From: Prorocentrum cordatum
Lineage: Eukaryota; Sar; Dinophyceae; Prorocentrales; Prorocentraceae
Length of the DNA: 64,000 bases
Reading direction: 5' to 3'
Assembly: GCA_963575745.1 (NCBI GenBank)
Contig: CAUYUJ010020527.1
Span: 381,964 to 445,963, forward strand
Shown: piece after piece, positions 44,995 to 55,429 of the stretch
Numbering within the stretch: position 1 is the stretch's first letter
Layout: every line of letters begins with the position of its first letter
The notes under the pieces: model-generated
The model's input: the letters and a program-made list of their open reading frames with translations, nothing else
Databases searched by the model: none
Told to the model about the DNA's origin: nothing
Program-made: the position numbers and the translations under genes

Positions 44995-45240
44995 CCACCA
45001 GCCCTCTGGGCGTCGGTGGTTGAGGGCGTTTCCTCTTCCACCCCTCCCTCTTCCCCTTAGGGAAAGGGTTTACCCCTCCCCCTACCCCCTCCCCATGGAC
45101 CTGGACGGGGGGGGGCGTGGGTAGTTAGAGCGTCCAAAACGGCCTCGGCGAGGAAGTCAACATCAATGATTTTAGTAACGTTTTGGCCCCATTTTGGCCT
45201 CCTGGGGGGGGGCGTAATTAAGGACACCCCTTCGTTGACC
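44995..45240 (+). repeat. Dispersed GC-rich module, copy 2
   Basis: CAGCCCTCTGGGCGTC, GGGTTTACCCCTCCCCCTAC, CATGGACCTGGACGGGG, then AATGATTTTAGTAACGTTTTGGCCCC, in the same order as at 40,029-40,315 and likewise followed by a CCCAAGAGGC tract. Confidence 0.75.
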
Positions 45241-45475
45241 GATCTCCTCCAAGATGGCCCCAAGAAGCGCCCAGGAGGCCCCAAGAGGTCCCAAGATGGC
45301 CCCAAGATGGCCCCAAGAGGCGCCCAACAGGCCCCCAGGAGGCCCCCAAGAAGACCCTAAGCGGTCCCAAATGGCCCCCCCCGAGGCGCCCAAGACCCCG
45401 AATAGCCCCCCAAGACCGCCAAGAGACCCCCAAGACGTCCCAAGAGGCCACCAATAATCGCGCAAGAGATACCCC
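45241..45475 (+). repeat. CCCAAGAGGCC 12-15 bp repeat tract
   Basis: Same unit and orientation as 40,431-40,645. Ends at about 45,470. Confidence 0.85.
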
Positions 45476-47590
45476 AGGTGGCTCCGAGAGGCATCCAAAA
45501 GACCTCTGGCCCTTGTGCTTGCCCTCCTCTTCCTCCTGTTCCTCCTTCCTGCTCCTGCTCCTTCTCTTCCTCCTCCTCCTCCGCCGCCTCCTCATCCTAT
45601 TCATCCTCCTTCTTCCCACTCCCTCATCCATTCATCCATCCATCCACCTCCTCCTTCTCCTCCTCACTCCTCTGCACGGTTCGGCCGTCACCCTCTTTGC
45701 TGCCGCACTTCCCTGATCACCTCAACTCGCCTGGACATCGTTTCTGGATGGGCTGGTGGGGATACACTTTTTTAATCTGCGGCTCAAAGGACGACTCCAG
45801 AGAGCGGGTCAATCTCGACAGGGGCGCCAAGCAAGACGATTGGCAACGAAGGCACATAGGCCAACGCCGCAATGCACATGCGAGGGACAAAATGAACCTC
45901 ATTAGAGCCGACCCAGGAACGGAAGACGGCAGCAGAGTGGAAAAACTGGCGGAGGGTCGCACTGTGGCGCCAGCCCCCGCCGACCAAGCTTGCGGATGGC
46001 GGGAACAATGTGCGGGCAGCACAGAGCCCCATGAGAGGCACCGCCAAACGCGGCGAGGAGGAACATAAGGGGGGACAGGCGCGGGCGGCGACGAGGGGAG
46101 GGGGGGGGGGAAACAAGGCCTCACTCACAGAACACCTCACGTGCTCGAAGCCAGGTGCGTCAACGAATGCCGGGCGTCGGCAGCCTAGTCGTCAGAGTCC
46201 CAGCTTGTACCTTCATTGCCACGGTGGTTGGGGGGAACGCTGCGAAGTACCACGTCAGAACCACCCGGCGGGAGACCTGCGGACTTGCCCGTGGGGGAAC
46301 CGCTGGGCTGTCGTGAACCACGTGCGCCGTTCACCGTGGAAAAGGATGTTGGCGTGATGCGTGCGCTGGCGACAAGTCCGACCGGAGGAAAGGGGCGATG
46401 TCGCAAGCGAAGCCGGGGGCCGGCGGGGCGGGCCAGCCAGGTGTGGGCACAGAGCTGCCAAAGGATGGACCACTTGTACAGGAACCCAGTCGCCTCAGGC
46501 CCACCCGCCGCGGCCAGCGGTGATCGCGTCCCGCCGCGGGGATAGGTGTGACCATCTCGGAGCGTGCGCGCGTGCGTTGCCACGATGGGGGGAAGCCGAG
46601 TGGCGTGGTGCACCACCCCGGCGCGCGTGGAGGAGGGGGGGGGCGCAGCCGATAGCCGCAAATCTTGTAAATAATGGAAGAGGGGAGAGGGGCAGAGCTG
46701 GTGGGCCAGGTGGCGGCAGTGGCCGCAGAGGATCCAACACAGTGTTGCAAGTGTGGTGCACATGGGGGGGAAAGTGCCCGACAGGTGGGGGGGGGCGACT
46801 CCACCTGGCCGGGGTCACCGTAGGTAGTGGTGCGGAAGAGTGCGGTGCGACTGGTGGAGCACCTGGGGTGGGCCTTTGGCCTGCAATCCCAGTCATCCAA
46901 AGTGAATGCCCAATCGGACAAAGACGGGCCATTGTCCGGTGAGAACAAGGCCAAAGGGAACCGTGGGGGTGGATTATTTCAGCTGGCCCCTCACGGACTA
47001 TGAAGCCCGCGAACAAGCGTGGGAGTCTAAACGCAGTGTGGTGGAATAGGTGCACCTCAGCCCCCAGAGGTGGCACAAAAGTATTAAGGCCTCGGCCTGT
47101 CACTGCGGTGAAACGAGTCCCCGTCGTGAAAGGGCCACCCACGGAAGCGGTGGCCCGTGGGGGGCAGCCGTCCGTGCGGTCTTTATCCCTCACCAATTGC
47201 ATGCCTGTGCGCAGCAAAGGGGCGGTTGAGGACAATAGGGCTGCCGACCCACTGGGCCCCGCATGGCACAGAGGGGTCCCGTATGGCCCACAGGGTCAGC
47301 GCGATGGAGGCTGCCCCCAGCTGCCCGAAGTCGTTGTGTCCAGAAAGCAAGCGTTGCGTTCCGTGACGGGCTGAGTGGCAACTCGGAGTATTGACATGGC
47401 GGGGGGGGAAGAAGGTCTTGAGCCGCAGACGAGCTGCGCAGGCCAGCCCTTGAGAGAGCGGGGAAAGGGCAAACGTGCAGGTGGGAACGCGAGTAGCGCA
47501 CATGACGGCTGTTCCCAGTCAGGAGGGCCGACTCCCCGGGCCAGGGGGGGAGGGGGGGGACCAGGTACCCAGTGGCGGGTCCCTGTCGCG
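45476..47590. other. GC-rich, no recognisable protein; probable 3' flank of the helicase element
   Basis: CTC/CTT trinucleotide runs at 45,520-45,670, then very GC-rich sequence with overlapping frames on both strands. None shows a motif. It lies downstream of the last Trp-rich frame of the minus-strand element and may include its 3' untranslated region; no poly(A)-like tail was identified. Confidence 0.4.
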
Positions 47591-47591
47591 C

Positions 47592-48617
47592 TCACTTGGG
47601 GGCGGAGTCCCATCCCCGATGGCGCTTGTCAGCATAGTGGTTATCCCCTCTGGGGGAAGACCGTTTCCCCCTGGCCCTCCAGTCTGCGTCGACCCATGTG
47701 TCCTGCTGGTGGTCCCACCCGTCCCAGGATTGCCATGACCCCCAGGGGGCGGCCGATCCTGATGCGCCTGTCTGTGTGGCGACTCTGTAGTCGGTGTACA
47801 GTGGGGGGGACCATGTAGCCTCTTTGCTCTCGTTAGCCCACGGGTTCCAGCGTCCGCCTCCAATGGGCCCTCCCGAGGCAGCTGCCTGCGAGGCGCCTTT
47901 GTCGTCGGCGGGCGGCGGGGGGATGCTGGACGCACCATTGTCCTCGTCGGCCCATGGGTTCCAGCGACCGCCTCCGATGGGTCCTTCGGGGGTGCGTTTT
48001 TTTTTCTTCTCGTGTCGCGCTGTATGAGCCTGCGCTGCTTGTCCATGATGTTTGGCCATTCAACCTGGAGCTGGTACTCCTTGTCCATTCTGTAGGCATC
48101 ATAGCCTGCCTGCTTTGCTCCATGCCTGGAGGAAGTCGTCGCACTGCTGCGCCGTATTCTTCCTGGGGTCGGACTTGATGTTGACCCATGTGCTCCCTTG
48201 CTTGGTTCCTGCCTTACGGAACCAGGCACTCCAAACTCCGTTGAAAACACCCCCCAGCGTCTTCTGCAACCTTATCATCTTGTCTGGTGCTGGCTCGTCC
48301 TTTGTGACATTTGCTTCGTTGATGGGCCGCAATGACATGGGGAGACCACCCATGCGGTCATCGGGGCGCGCAGGTGGGATCGCTGCTGACAGTGTGTCGC
48401 GCCCCCGCCCCGCGCTGTGTTTTTGCCTGGGTGAGCTGCGGGGCGGAGGGACAGGGCGACCTATGGAGGTGTCCTCGGGAATAGTGGGAGGTCGGCGGTT
48501 TGCTTTGTTTTCTTTTCCGTTAGCCTGAGCTTCCTGCCGTCGCTGACCGCGTCTGCGAAGGCCCGTGCATACGGGTGCCAGGCTTGCGAGTCGACCCTCA
48601 GGGGGGGTTGGGACCAC
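47592..48617 (-). pseudogene. Helicase element, C-terminal Trp-rich tail
   Basis: Pieces in three frames: 48,617-48,099 (LGGVFNGVWSAWFRKAGTKQ, WVNIKSDPRKNTAQQ), 48,250-47,519 (YDAYRMDKEYQLQVEWPNIM) and 48,059-47,592. The last has GPIGGGRWNPWADE and, 38 residues later, GPIGGGRWNPWANE, then WGSWQSWDGWDHQQDTW and a basic end. The change to the last frame coincides with a run of nine A on the coding strand (47,997-48,005). I do not recognise the fold; duplicated Trp motifs suggest a binding or structural tail. Confidence 0.55.
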
Positions 48618-49294
48618 AGGGGGGGAGTACTGCGGGCGGACTCACGGTTGTTGGGTCCTGGAGGGTTGGCATCATCTACCTGGTGTGCGGAGCTGGCCTG
48701 CACCTCGGAGTCGGAAATGTCTGGTGGGCTTCCGTGCGCCCGGCCGTCCGGTTCGGATCCCTTGTTGGACTCGTCCCAGTCGATCCCTTCATAGTCGCCG
48801 CCGCCGCTTCCGTACTTGTATGGGGACGGCACGTCTCCTGCGTACCCGTCGGACTGGCCTGGTGCGACGGGTTGCTGGGGGAACGCGTGGCCAGCTGCGT
48901 GTAGAGAGGTAGGGTCAGACGGTTCCTCTTGGGGTCTGTTCAGCCAAATGGCTGTGGGTGGACCTCCTGTATCAGCGCTACTGGTTTTTGCCACCTTGGG
49001 CTGGCCAGCGAGGAGCTCTATCGTTCCTCCTGGTAGGTCATCCTCCATCCCTGAAAGAAAAAGGGTGGGTGTACTCAATGGCTGTCGGTGGGGGCACTGT
49101 CCTTTCTGATTGTCGAGTTTGTCTGCGAAGCGCTTCCATTCCTCCTGGTACTTCGGGTTGCTCTCCACTAGGTGTGTGACAACCCTGGCAGCCGCGGCCC
49201 TCTGTCCGTCCCAGGGGATGCGCGGGGGATGCCCGTTGCTGGGTATGTCATCCCCGTAGATAGTTGCCAGAAAGGGCACCAAATTTTCGAGGGA
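48461..49294 (-). pseudogene. Helicase element, acidic linker after an in-frame TGA
   Basis: Reads LVPFLATIYGDDIPSNG, YQEEWKRFADKLDNQ and an acidic DYEGIDWDESNKGSE stretch. It is in the same frame as the segment upstream, from which it is separated only by one TGA codon ending at 49,295. It is therefore probably a continuation of the same protein. No known domain recognised. Confidence 0.55.
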
Positions 49295-50570
49295 TCACCC
49301 CGATTCGTCGGTTACCTCGCCCACGATGTCTCTTCCCAAGCGTTGCGCGTGGGCTGCCCAGATGGTGTAGATTGTGTGGCTCCACTCAATCAGGTATTTT
49401 ACCAACGCACGGACAGGGCCTCTCGACTCGTCCCCTGCCAGACGGTGGGTGGAGTGTGTGGGGAGTGACGGCGCAGTGGGGGGTGGTAGGTCGGGAGGCG
49501 AGTAGCTGAAGGTGGCCCCTCCGGCTGAGGCCCCTTGTGGCTGCCTGGTGGGGGGCTGTGTTGACCGGCAGTCGCCTGTTGGAGTTGGCGTGTCGGGGCC
49601 TGCGGCTGGCGCGCGGCTGGTTGTGGAAAGGTGTGCGGACATGTCGTAGATGCACCATTCCTCTGTGATCTCGTTCATGGCCGGCCTTTTGGTCGGGGAG
49701 GCTGGGTATATCTCGCTGGAGCACTGGTCAAGTATTCGATCGAGGACGCTTGGGGCGATGTCCCAGATGTGAACCAGGCACCTCCTGCATGCCCAGCCGG
49801 CGTTCCACTTCCTCTGGATCCACAGCAGGGGCATTGCGTCCCACGGCGGGAGGCCTGTCTGCTCGTTGCAGTCAGCGTCTGCCTCTGGGCGCCAAATGAA
49901 GCAGCCAAGGGCTGGTGAACCTGGCGACCACTCTAGCAAGGGGGAACAGGGGGGACAGGTGTCACAAGAGGCCGAGTACAGTTGGGTGAGGTGTACTTCG
50001 GTGCCGAACCTGCCGTCGGTGAGCCTGTGTGGTGGGAGTGTCGTGCCTGCGCTGGCTGGTTGGAACTGGCGCGGCGTGCGCATGGCGAGGTTCTTCAGAG
50101 AGGTTGGGGCTGGGGCGTCGGTAGGCTGCCCGAACTCCAGCGGTAGTCTGGACAGGGAGGGGGGAGTCCTGGCTCTCTTGCGTGCGCGGTCGTCGTCCAC
50201 TCTGCGCTTGTACTCCTGTAGTAGCCACTGCATGGACTTCTTGGTACTGCGCTCGGTTGTGCTGGGTACGGGGGCGTGTATCCCCTTGCTTTCCAGGGAG
50301 CTGACCCAGCATTGCTCGCAGAGCCACCTGCAGTTCTTGCCCTCCGTGTGCGCCTGAACTCGGTTCTGGGCTAGGAGTTCCCGGGTGTCGTCGTCCTCCC
50401 AAGTGCCTGCTGCTCCATGCAGTCCTGTGTTGGTGCATCCGTCGCAGTTGTAGGTGGCGTCCTTCTGCAGCCTGCAGAAGCGGTCGTCTCGAACGATCGG
50501 GGGGGCAATGTTGTTCCTGGGGCCGGGGGGGCCGGGATGTCCTCGTCGAGGCGGTGGTTGGAAATTGCAA
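49295..50570 (-). pseudogene. Helicase element, Cys/Trp-rich region
   Basis: Contains FCRLQKDATYNCDGCTN, CRWLCEQCWVSSLES, SCDTCPPCSPLLEW and WACRRCLVHIWDIAP: at least four CxxC pairs placed next to Trp, a zinc-ribbon-like arrangement. A basic KRRVDDDRARKRARTP stretch lies between. The likely role is nucleic-acid or zinc binding (inference). Frame entry at about 50,520-50,570 coincides with G-runs. Confidence 0.55.
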
Positions 50571-51291
50571 CCCCGCCCCCTATGTACTGCAGGTCCTCCA
50601 TGGTGTGTGGACTGCCAAACCCCACGTCTGATCCCGTCAAGGCCTTGTGCAGCTGGCAGATGGAACAGTCTCCACTGCTTAGCTGCTTGACGTTCGCGGG
50701 CTGGACTATTGCCTCCAGTGCGCGTAAGGGGGCCTCGAGGGTGAAGACATGCTCCTGCGTTCCCGCCCATGTCCTGGGGCACTCGTGCTCAGCTGCAATC
50801 TCGTGGTGATGAGCGTATGTGGTCAACGTGCTGATGTGGTGAATCACCTGCCCTAACTTGGTGTGGAGGGAGGCGAAATCCGCGAGCTGGAATCCCCACG
50901 TCTCAGCGAACTGGGCGCGGAACTCTTTGTGGGCCTCCTGCCACGGAGGGCACAGGTCCATCGCAGCTTCTATGGGGTCGCCCGTGGCCTCTGGGAATGG
51001 GAAGGGCCAGAGTGTAGCGCGAGGCTCACGCAGCTGCAGCATCATCACCACCAGTAGGACTCTGAGCGTGGGGGGGCTGAGGGGCTGCCCGTCGCCTCCT
51101 CGTAGGGCATGCGTGAGATCTGTATCGATCGTATCGGGGCTGAGAAGGGAGTGCAGATGCTCCATGCCCGGGTGCATCCTGTGGCGTTTACACCAGCAGG
51201 TGTTGCTGCTCCAGGCCGCGGGGAACTGGGGGAGCGTGCCCCGGGGGGTGCGACGGCTTGAGGGCTCGGGGCGGCGATTGTTCCCGACCAT
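50371..51291 (-). pseudogene. Helicase element, segment between helicase and Cys-rich region
   Basis: Coherent protein-like sequence (LLSPDTIDTDLTHALRGGDG, LRVLLVVMMLQLREPRATLW, WGFQLADFASLHTKLGQVIH) ending in SSGDCSICQLHKALTG. It follows the helicase frame after a shift at a run of about 13 G (51,305-51,318). No family recognised. Confidence 0.5.
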
Positions 51292-53024
51292 GTGGGGCAG
51301 TGTGTGGGGGGGGGGGGGTCATAGGTGACGCCTAGCTGCTTGTCGTGCCATGGTGTGCCCAGTCCGAGGAGCCAGACCAGGGCCGCCCACGTGCGGTTGT
51401 ACACGAAGTTACTGGCATCGATTCCGACTTCCACGTCTAAGCAGTACCCTAGGTGACTCCAGGCCTTCCTGTCTAGGCTGCCCGGCTGCCTGGGGGTGGC
51501 CCCCATGTGCCACTGGTGGGGATGTAGTCCGGACACTGTGTAGAGAATGATGCACGATGTAGGGTCGTCAACCAGCTTCCGTATGCTGTCTGTGAGGGCA
51601 GCACTCAGCGTGTCCCACGAGAACTGGGGGTCGAGTGGTGCTGCGATGCGGTCTGCGAAGCTGCTCTCCATTCTGGCTTTGGCCTTCTTGATGGCGTCGT
51701 CAAGGCCTTTTATGCTGTCGTCCCCTGTGTGGGTGGGAGCGGGGGGAATCCACGTCGTAAGGTCGTCAATGGGGTCGAATGCCTTATCGATTTGAAGCAG
51801 CGTTCTCTTGCCCAAGTTGGTCCCCTGGGAGCGGACCCATAGTTTGGCAAGCCTCCCGTACTCCGAGAGTTCCCTAAGGTGAGCTCCTGTGGCAGTGCCG
51901 GACATCCTTCCATCCCCGATTATGACCACATTGGTGGTGGCACGTGTGATTGCAACGTTCACTCTGTTGGGATTGTCCATGAAACCCCACTCATGCCAGC
52001 TGTTGGATCGTGTGGTCAGGTATGTAACTAGGCCGGCCTCCCCACCCTGGCTTGAGTCTATGGTGGAGATGGTGAGTCTGCCGTTGGCGAGGTATTCTTC
52101 CGCCACTTGACGCAGCCCCGGGATGCGTAGGCCGATCCCAGTGAGGGGGGAACTCCATTGCTCGGACACGCGTTCGTGCCCCTTGAAGTCGTCGTCGCGT
52201 TCGGGGTGTGTGGTGTAGTCACTTGCTTTGGCTGTTCCACCTTTGCCGCTTCCTTTCTCCTTGGTCTTGGTCTGTCCCAGGGTGCCGCTGATGCTGCGTC
52301 CTGTCTGGGGCCAGCCGTTCTCAAGGACGGCGCACTGCAACTGGTAGCCAACCACGACGCGCACTGTAGTACCCTTTCCCATGGCGGGCAGGAGCGCACG
52401 CACGATGTCCACTGTCTGCGCGGCCTCTGGGAGGTTCGCGTAACCTGATGAGTGGAGGTTGGGCGAGACCTCGAGGGAGGGGTTGTCGACCAGGAGAAAC
52501 TGATGCCTCTCCTCTGGACGCTGGGGATGGGGCTGGAGGTCCCTCAGTAGCTTCTCCAAGTCCTCCGAGGTGGTGGCAGTGGCTTTGGCCAGGTCCTCGA
52601 GCCTCGCACTGTCCCAGGGCAATATCTCCCGCCATGGTAGTCCTTCTACCAGCGGTCTTTGCCTGAGGGGGTCGGTGAGACCTGTCCGTATCGACTTGTT
52701 GTAGAAGACCACGTTGGGCCAGGACAGGAGAAGGGGGTGCATGCGGTAACAGAGGCTCAGTTGCACCACTGCTGAGGTGTCCTCACCCAACGCGTTGTGC
52801 AGCCGGTCAAATATCGAGAGGCACAGCCCGCGGTCGGCCGCCTTTCTGGAGAGGACGGTGGGGGGGAGTTGTTTGGGGTCGCCGACCAGCACCAGGTGCC
52901 CGCCTGAGCGTATGACGCTGTCGAGAGACATTGCGGCCATCAGTTCGTGAGCATGTCCTGCTTCATCAATAATGAGCAGGGCTACGTACTGGTGCAGCGA
53001 GTTTGAGGGACTCTGCTGCCTCAT
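51045..53024 (-). CDS. SF1 helicase (UPF1/ZNFX1-like), motifs II to VI, 659 codons
   Basis: RNA/DNA helicase of superfamily 1, UPF1-like. In this frame: LLIIDEAGHAHELMA with motif II DEAG (20-23), VLVGDPKQLPPTVLS with motif III (46-59), LSLCYRMHPLLL with motif IV (89-100), VRVVVGYQLQ (221-230), STIDSSQGGEAGLV with motif V (320-333) and VNVAITRATTNVVIIG with motif VI (355-370). About 80 residues, Lys/Gly/Ser-rich, are inserted before motif V. Residues 400-560 continue with coherent sequence of unknown fold (DVEVGIDASNFVYNRTWAAL). Motif I lies upstream in another frame. All helicase motifs inspected keep their key residues. Confidence 0.85.
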   Translation of the reverse strand: MRQQSPSNSLHQYVALLIIDEAGHAHELMAAMSLDSVIRSGGHLVLVGDPKQLPPTVLSRKAADRGLCLSIFDRLHNALGEDTSAVVQLSLCYRMHPLLLSWPNVVFYNKSIRTGLTDPLRQRPLVEGLPWREILPWDSARLEDLAKATATTSEDLEKLLRDLQPHPQRPEERHQFLLVDNPSLEVSPNLHSSGYANLPEAAQTVDIVRALLPAMGKGTTVRVVVGYQLQCAVLENGWPQTGRSISGTLGQTKTKEKGSGKGGTAKASDYTTHPERDDDFKGHERVSEQWSSPLTGIGLRIPGLRQVAEEYLANGRLTISTIDSSQGGEAGLVTYLTTRSNSWHEWGFMDNPNRVNVAITRATTNVVIIGDGRMSGTATGAHLRELSEYGRLAKLWVRSQGTNLGKRTLLQIDKAFDPIDDLTTWIPPAPTHTGDDSIKGLDDAIKKAKARMESSFADRIAAPLDPQFSWDTLSAALTDSIRKLVDDPTSCIILYTVSGLHPHQWHMGATPRQPGSLDRKAWSHLGYCLDVEVGIDASNFVYNRTWAALVWLLGLGTPWHDKQLGVTYDPPPPTHCPTWSGTIAAPSPQAVAPPGARSPSSPRPGAATPAGVNATGCTRAWSICTPFSAPIRSIQISRMPYEEATGSPSAPPRSESYWW

Positions 53025-53777
53025 GCGTGGCGATGATCGTCTTTGCGTCCCTCAGCAGCTGCGCGCGGAAGGCGACGAATTCCTTCGAGGGTCCGCTCTG
53101 GTGTGGGGGGCGGTTGTGTGTTCTATGAAAATGTCCACCTGGTGTGAGCGGGCCAAGCTTCTGCGCAACTCGTACATCTTTGGCCAGCCTGACGCACCTG
53201 TTGGGGAAGCAAGTCCCTTGTGCCAGTCTGCCTGCCTCGTGCGCATCCCCTAGGCCGAGGGCAGGCTGGTCGGCGGCTGTGTTCGACCCTGCGGTGAGGG
53301 CCACCGCCTGTCCGTCGGGGAGCGAGCTTGCCCACGCGTCCATGGTGGCGACTGAAAAAACCGTTTTCCAGTCCCGGGAGGCCTGGGAACCACCGTAACG
53401 TGGTGCTGTATGGTGGCGACAAGGGCCTTCGTGGCATCCTCGTTGAGTCGGTGGCGTCTGGCGCCCTCGTCCAGAGTGGTGATTGGGAGGAGATTTCGGA
53501 CCCGCTGAACTACCTGACCCGTAGCAAAGTCGACCTCCTCGTCGGGGGAAGGGGTGTCTGCTGGCCCCTCGCTCTGCTGCAGTTGATCTGCCGTGCTACC
53601 ACTCTCATTTGCCGGGGGTAGGCCGGGTGCCTGGGCCCTGATGGTGGCCTTCGCCCGCGGGAGGAGGGAGCTGCCGCACGTCCTAATATTTTCTACGTCG
53701 TTGGCCCGCAGCCTGTCCTTTCTGTCGATGGTGCGGTGGTTGAGAAGGAAAGAGATGACGTCGAGTGGGGTGCCCAC
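52966..53777 (-). pseudogene. Helicase N-terminal part with Walker A motif (frameshifted)
   Basis: Frame 53,777-53,250 holds LNEDATKALVATIQHHVTVV and then PPGTGK, the Q-motif-like lead-in and Walker A (motif I) of UPF1-like helicases. Just after GK the frame is lost at a short A/T run. The expected continuation VFSVATMDAW...VALTAGSNTAADQ (motif Ia, usually APSNxAAD) is in frame 53,343-52,966. A second shift near 52,995 leads into the motif II frame. One-base changes at these two points would explain both breaks. Confidence 0.75.
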
Positions 53778-55306
53778 CAGGTCGCCAGGGGCCTGCTGCA
53801 GCTTGTAGATCTCGCCGATAGCAACATAAATCCGCTAGTAGTGCAGCTTGGGGGGAGCTTTGTCCACTCTGTACAACACGTCACCCTCCTTGTCCGGCTT
53901 CGAGTGCGTCCCGTCCGGGAGAAAGTCCTCAGCCTGCCCGGAGTCGCGCCAGGCCAGGGCTTGGTTCCTGATCGTAATCCCATGACTTCGCACTCGTTGG
54001 GGGGAATGGTGCCTCCGAGGTCTGGGGGCCATATGAGTTGGAGGGAGGCAATCTGGTCCGCCGTTGGGCTGGCGATGTTGAGGAGCAATGTCCGTGCCTC
54101 CTGTCCTCCTTCCAACCCTCGGAACAATAACTTGAACTCTATCGGCCATTGCAGGTGCAGCAGCAGCTTTCCGTCCTGGGGGGGAATGCGTTGCGGAGCT
54201 TGTACTTGTCGAGGAGCAAGCAGCGGGAACGCTCGTTGATGGGGGTGGCCGCCACGGCCAGGGCGCAGCTCTTCCTTCGTGCCAAGTCGGTTCTGACATT
54301 CGCGGAGCCGTCCCATGCTGTTTCTGTGGATGCCATGCACTCGGTCCAGGCCAGCCTGTTCAGGGCGTAACCTCTTTGCCGTAGATCCTGCTCCCAGTGT
54401 TTTGGAAGGTTGACCCCGGTGGGGGCCGTGCCCAAGGGGGTGTGCAAGCGAAATTGGGCCCCTGGGCTGCTGGCAGGTAAGGCGTAGAGCCGAGTGATGG
54501 CGTTCGCTGCTGCGGCTGCAGATGACTCCGAGGTTGTCTGGCCGTCCTGGGGGGGAAGTCGCTTGTCCCGTCGTCGCCCAATCCGCGCGGTGGACCCGCC
54601 CGATCTGTTGGGTCCTGCGACGGGGCCCTGCTGGAGTCGGCGTGTCTTTCCCTCGGGGCCGGTGAGGCAGAAGGCCCCCCCTGCTGAGGTGGGGTTCGGG
54701 GGGCGCGGGTCCGTGCCCCCCCAGACTCCGGTTGTGCGCCATGGGGTGACCCCCCAGCCCTCCCGGTACTGGCTGGGCGACAGTAGGTCAGTCGAGTGTA
54801 CGGTGTCGGTGGAGATGGAAAAGTTGAACTTATCATCGCGGAAGGGGAAATTGACTGGTACGTGGTCCCAGTCATCGGGGAAGGTCCAGCCTGGTAGGTG
54901 TGCCTGGGTGCCGTCCTTGATTGGGGCCGGCAGGTTCCAGCCTGGCCATAGGCGTCTGGCGATGGTGTTGCCAGTAATTCTGTCCACGCTCTGTCCCAAG
55001 GTCCTGGTCCAGAGATTGCCTTGCTCAGTGTACAGCCTGGGGTCTGGCCATCCAGACTCCTTCTGCTTCTCAGCCTCTGTGGCGTGGTCCCCTCCCAGGA
55101 GGTGCTCCTTGCCTTCGCAATACCTTTGACGCACCTCGCACCACCAGCACCACTAGTGGTTGAGATGCGCCCATCTGAGCCATGGGCATTCCCGCGCGCG
55201 GAAGGGGCGGAGGCCGCCTGATGCGCCAGGGCCTTGCTCACAGGGTTCGGTGGGGGAGGGCCATCTGGCCAGTGGCCCGTTGTTGCACTTCTTCTTCTTT
55301 GGCATC
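53693..55306 (-). pseudogene. Helicase element, N-terminal region, probable start MPKKKK
   Basis: An ATG at 55,306 opens MPKKKKCNNGPLARW, a basic start 124 bp after the stop of the RNase H frame. It continues past a TAG near 55,156 into WCWWCEVRQRYCEGKEHLL, a Cys-rich patch. Frame 55,134-54,139 then carries LYTEQGNLWTRTLGQSVDRI, WPGWNLPAPIKDGTQ and WTFPDDWDHVPVNFPFRDDK. Frame 54,742-53,693 carries IEFKLLFRGLEGGQEARTLL and PPNECEVMGLRSGTKPWPG. No known domain. The region is held together by position and style rather than homology. Confidence 0.5.
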
Positions 55307-55429
55307 CTGGTGGAACGGAGGGGGGAAGTGCAGCCGATAGCTGCGTAGCTGGCAAATGGGCGCGCGGGGGGAAGGCTTGAGCCGCCGCAGCGAAGACCTC
55401 AGTTGTCGCGCAGATCGGTCGATCGGCGA

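Noticed and set aside
40295-45205. CCATTTTGGC within the GC modules (40,301 and 45,184), a 10-base match to the dinoflagellate spliced leader
   Set aside because: Only the 10-base core matches. The flanks differ from the canonical leader, and both hits lie in the same repeated module, so they count once. Not enough to call relic leaders or to prove the organism.
40029-45475. LTRs of a retrotransposon formed by the two GC modules
   Set aside because: Similarity is patchy and the interior has no gag, protease, integrase or primer-binding signals.
46360-47240. Long open frames on both strands downstream of the helicase element
   Set aside because: GC-rich composition gives open frames in several phases; none has motifs or continuity with the helicase protein.
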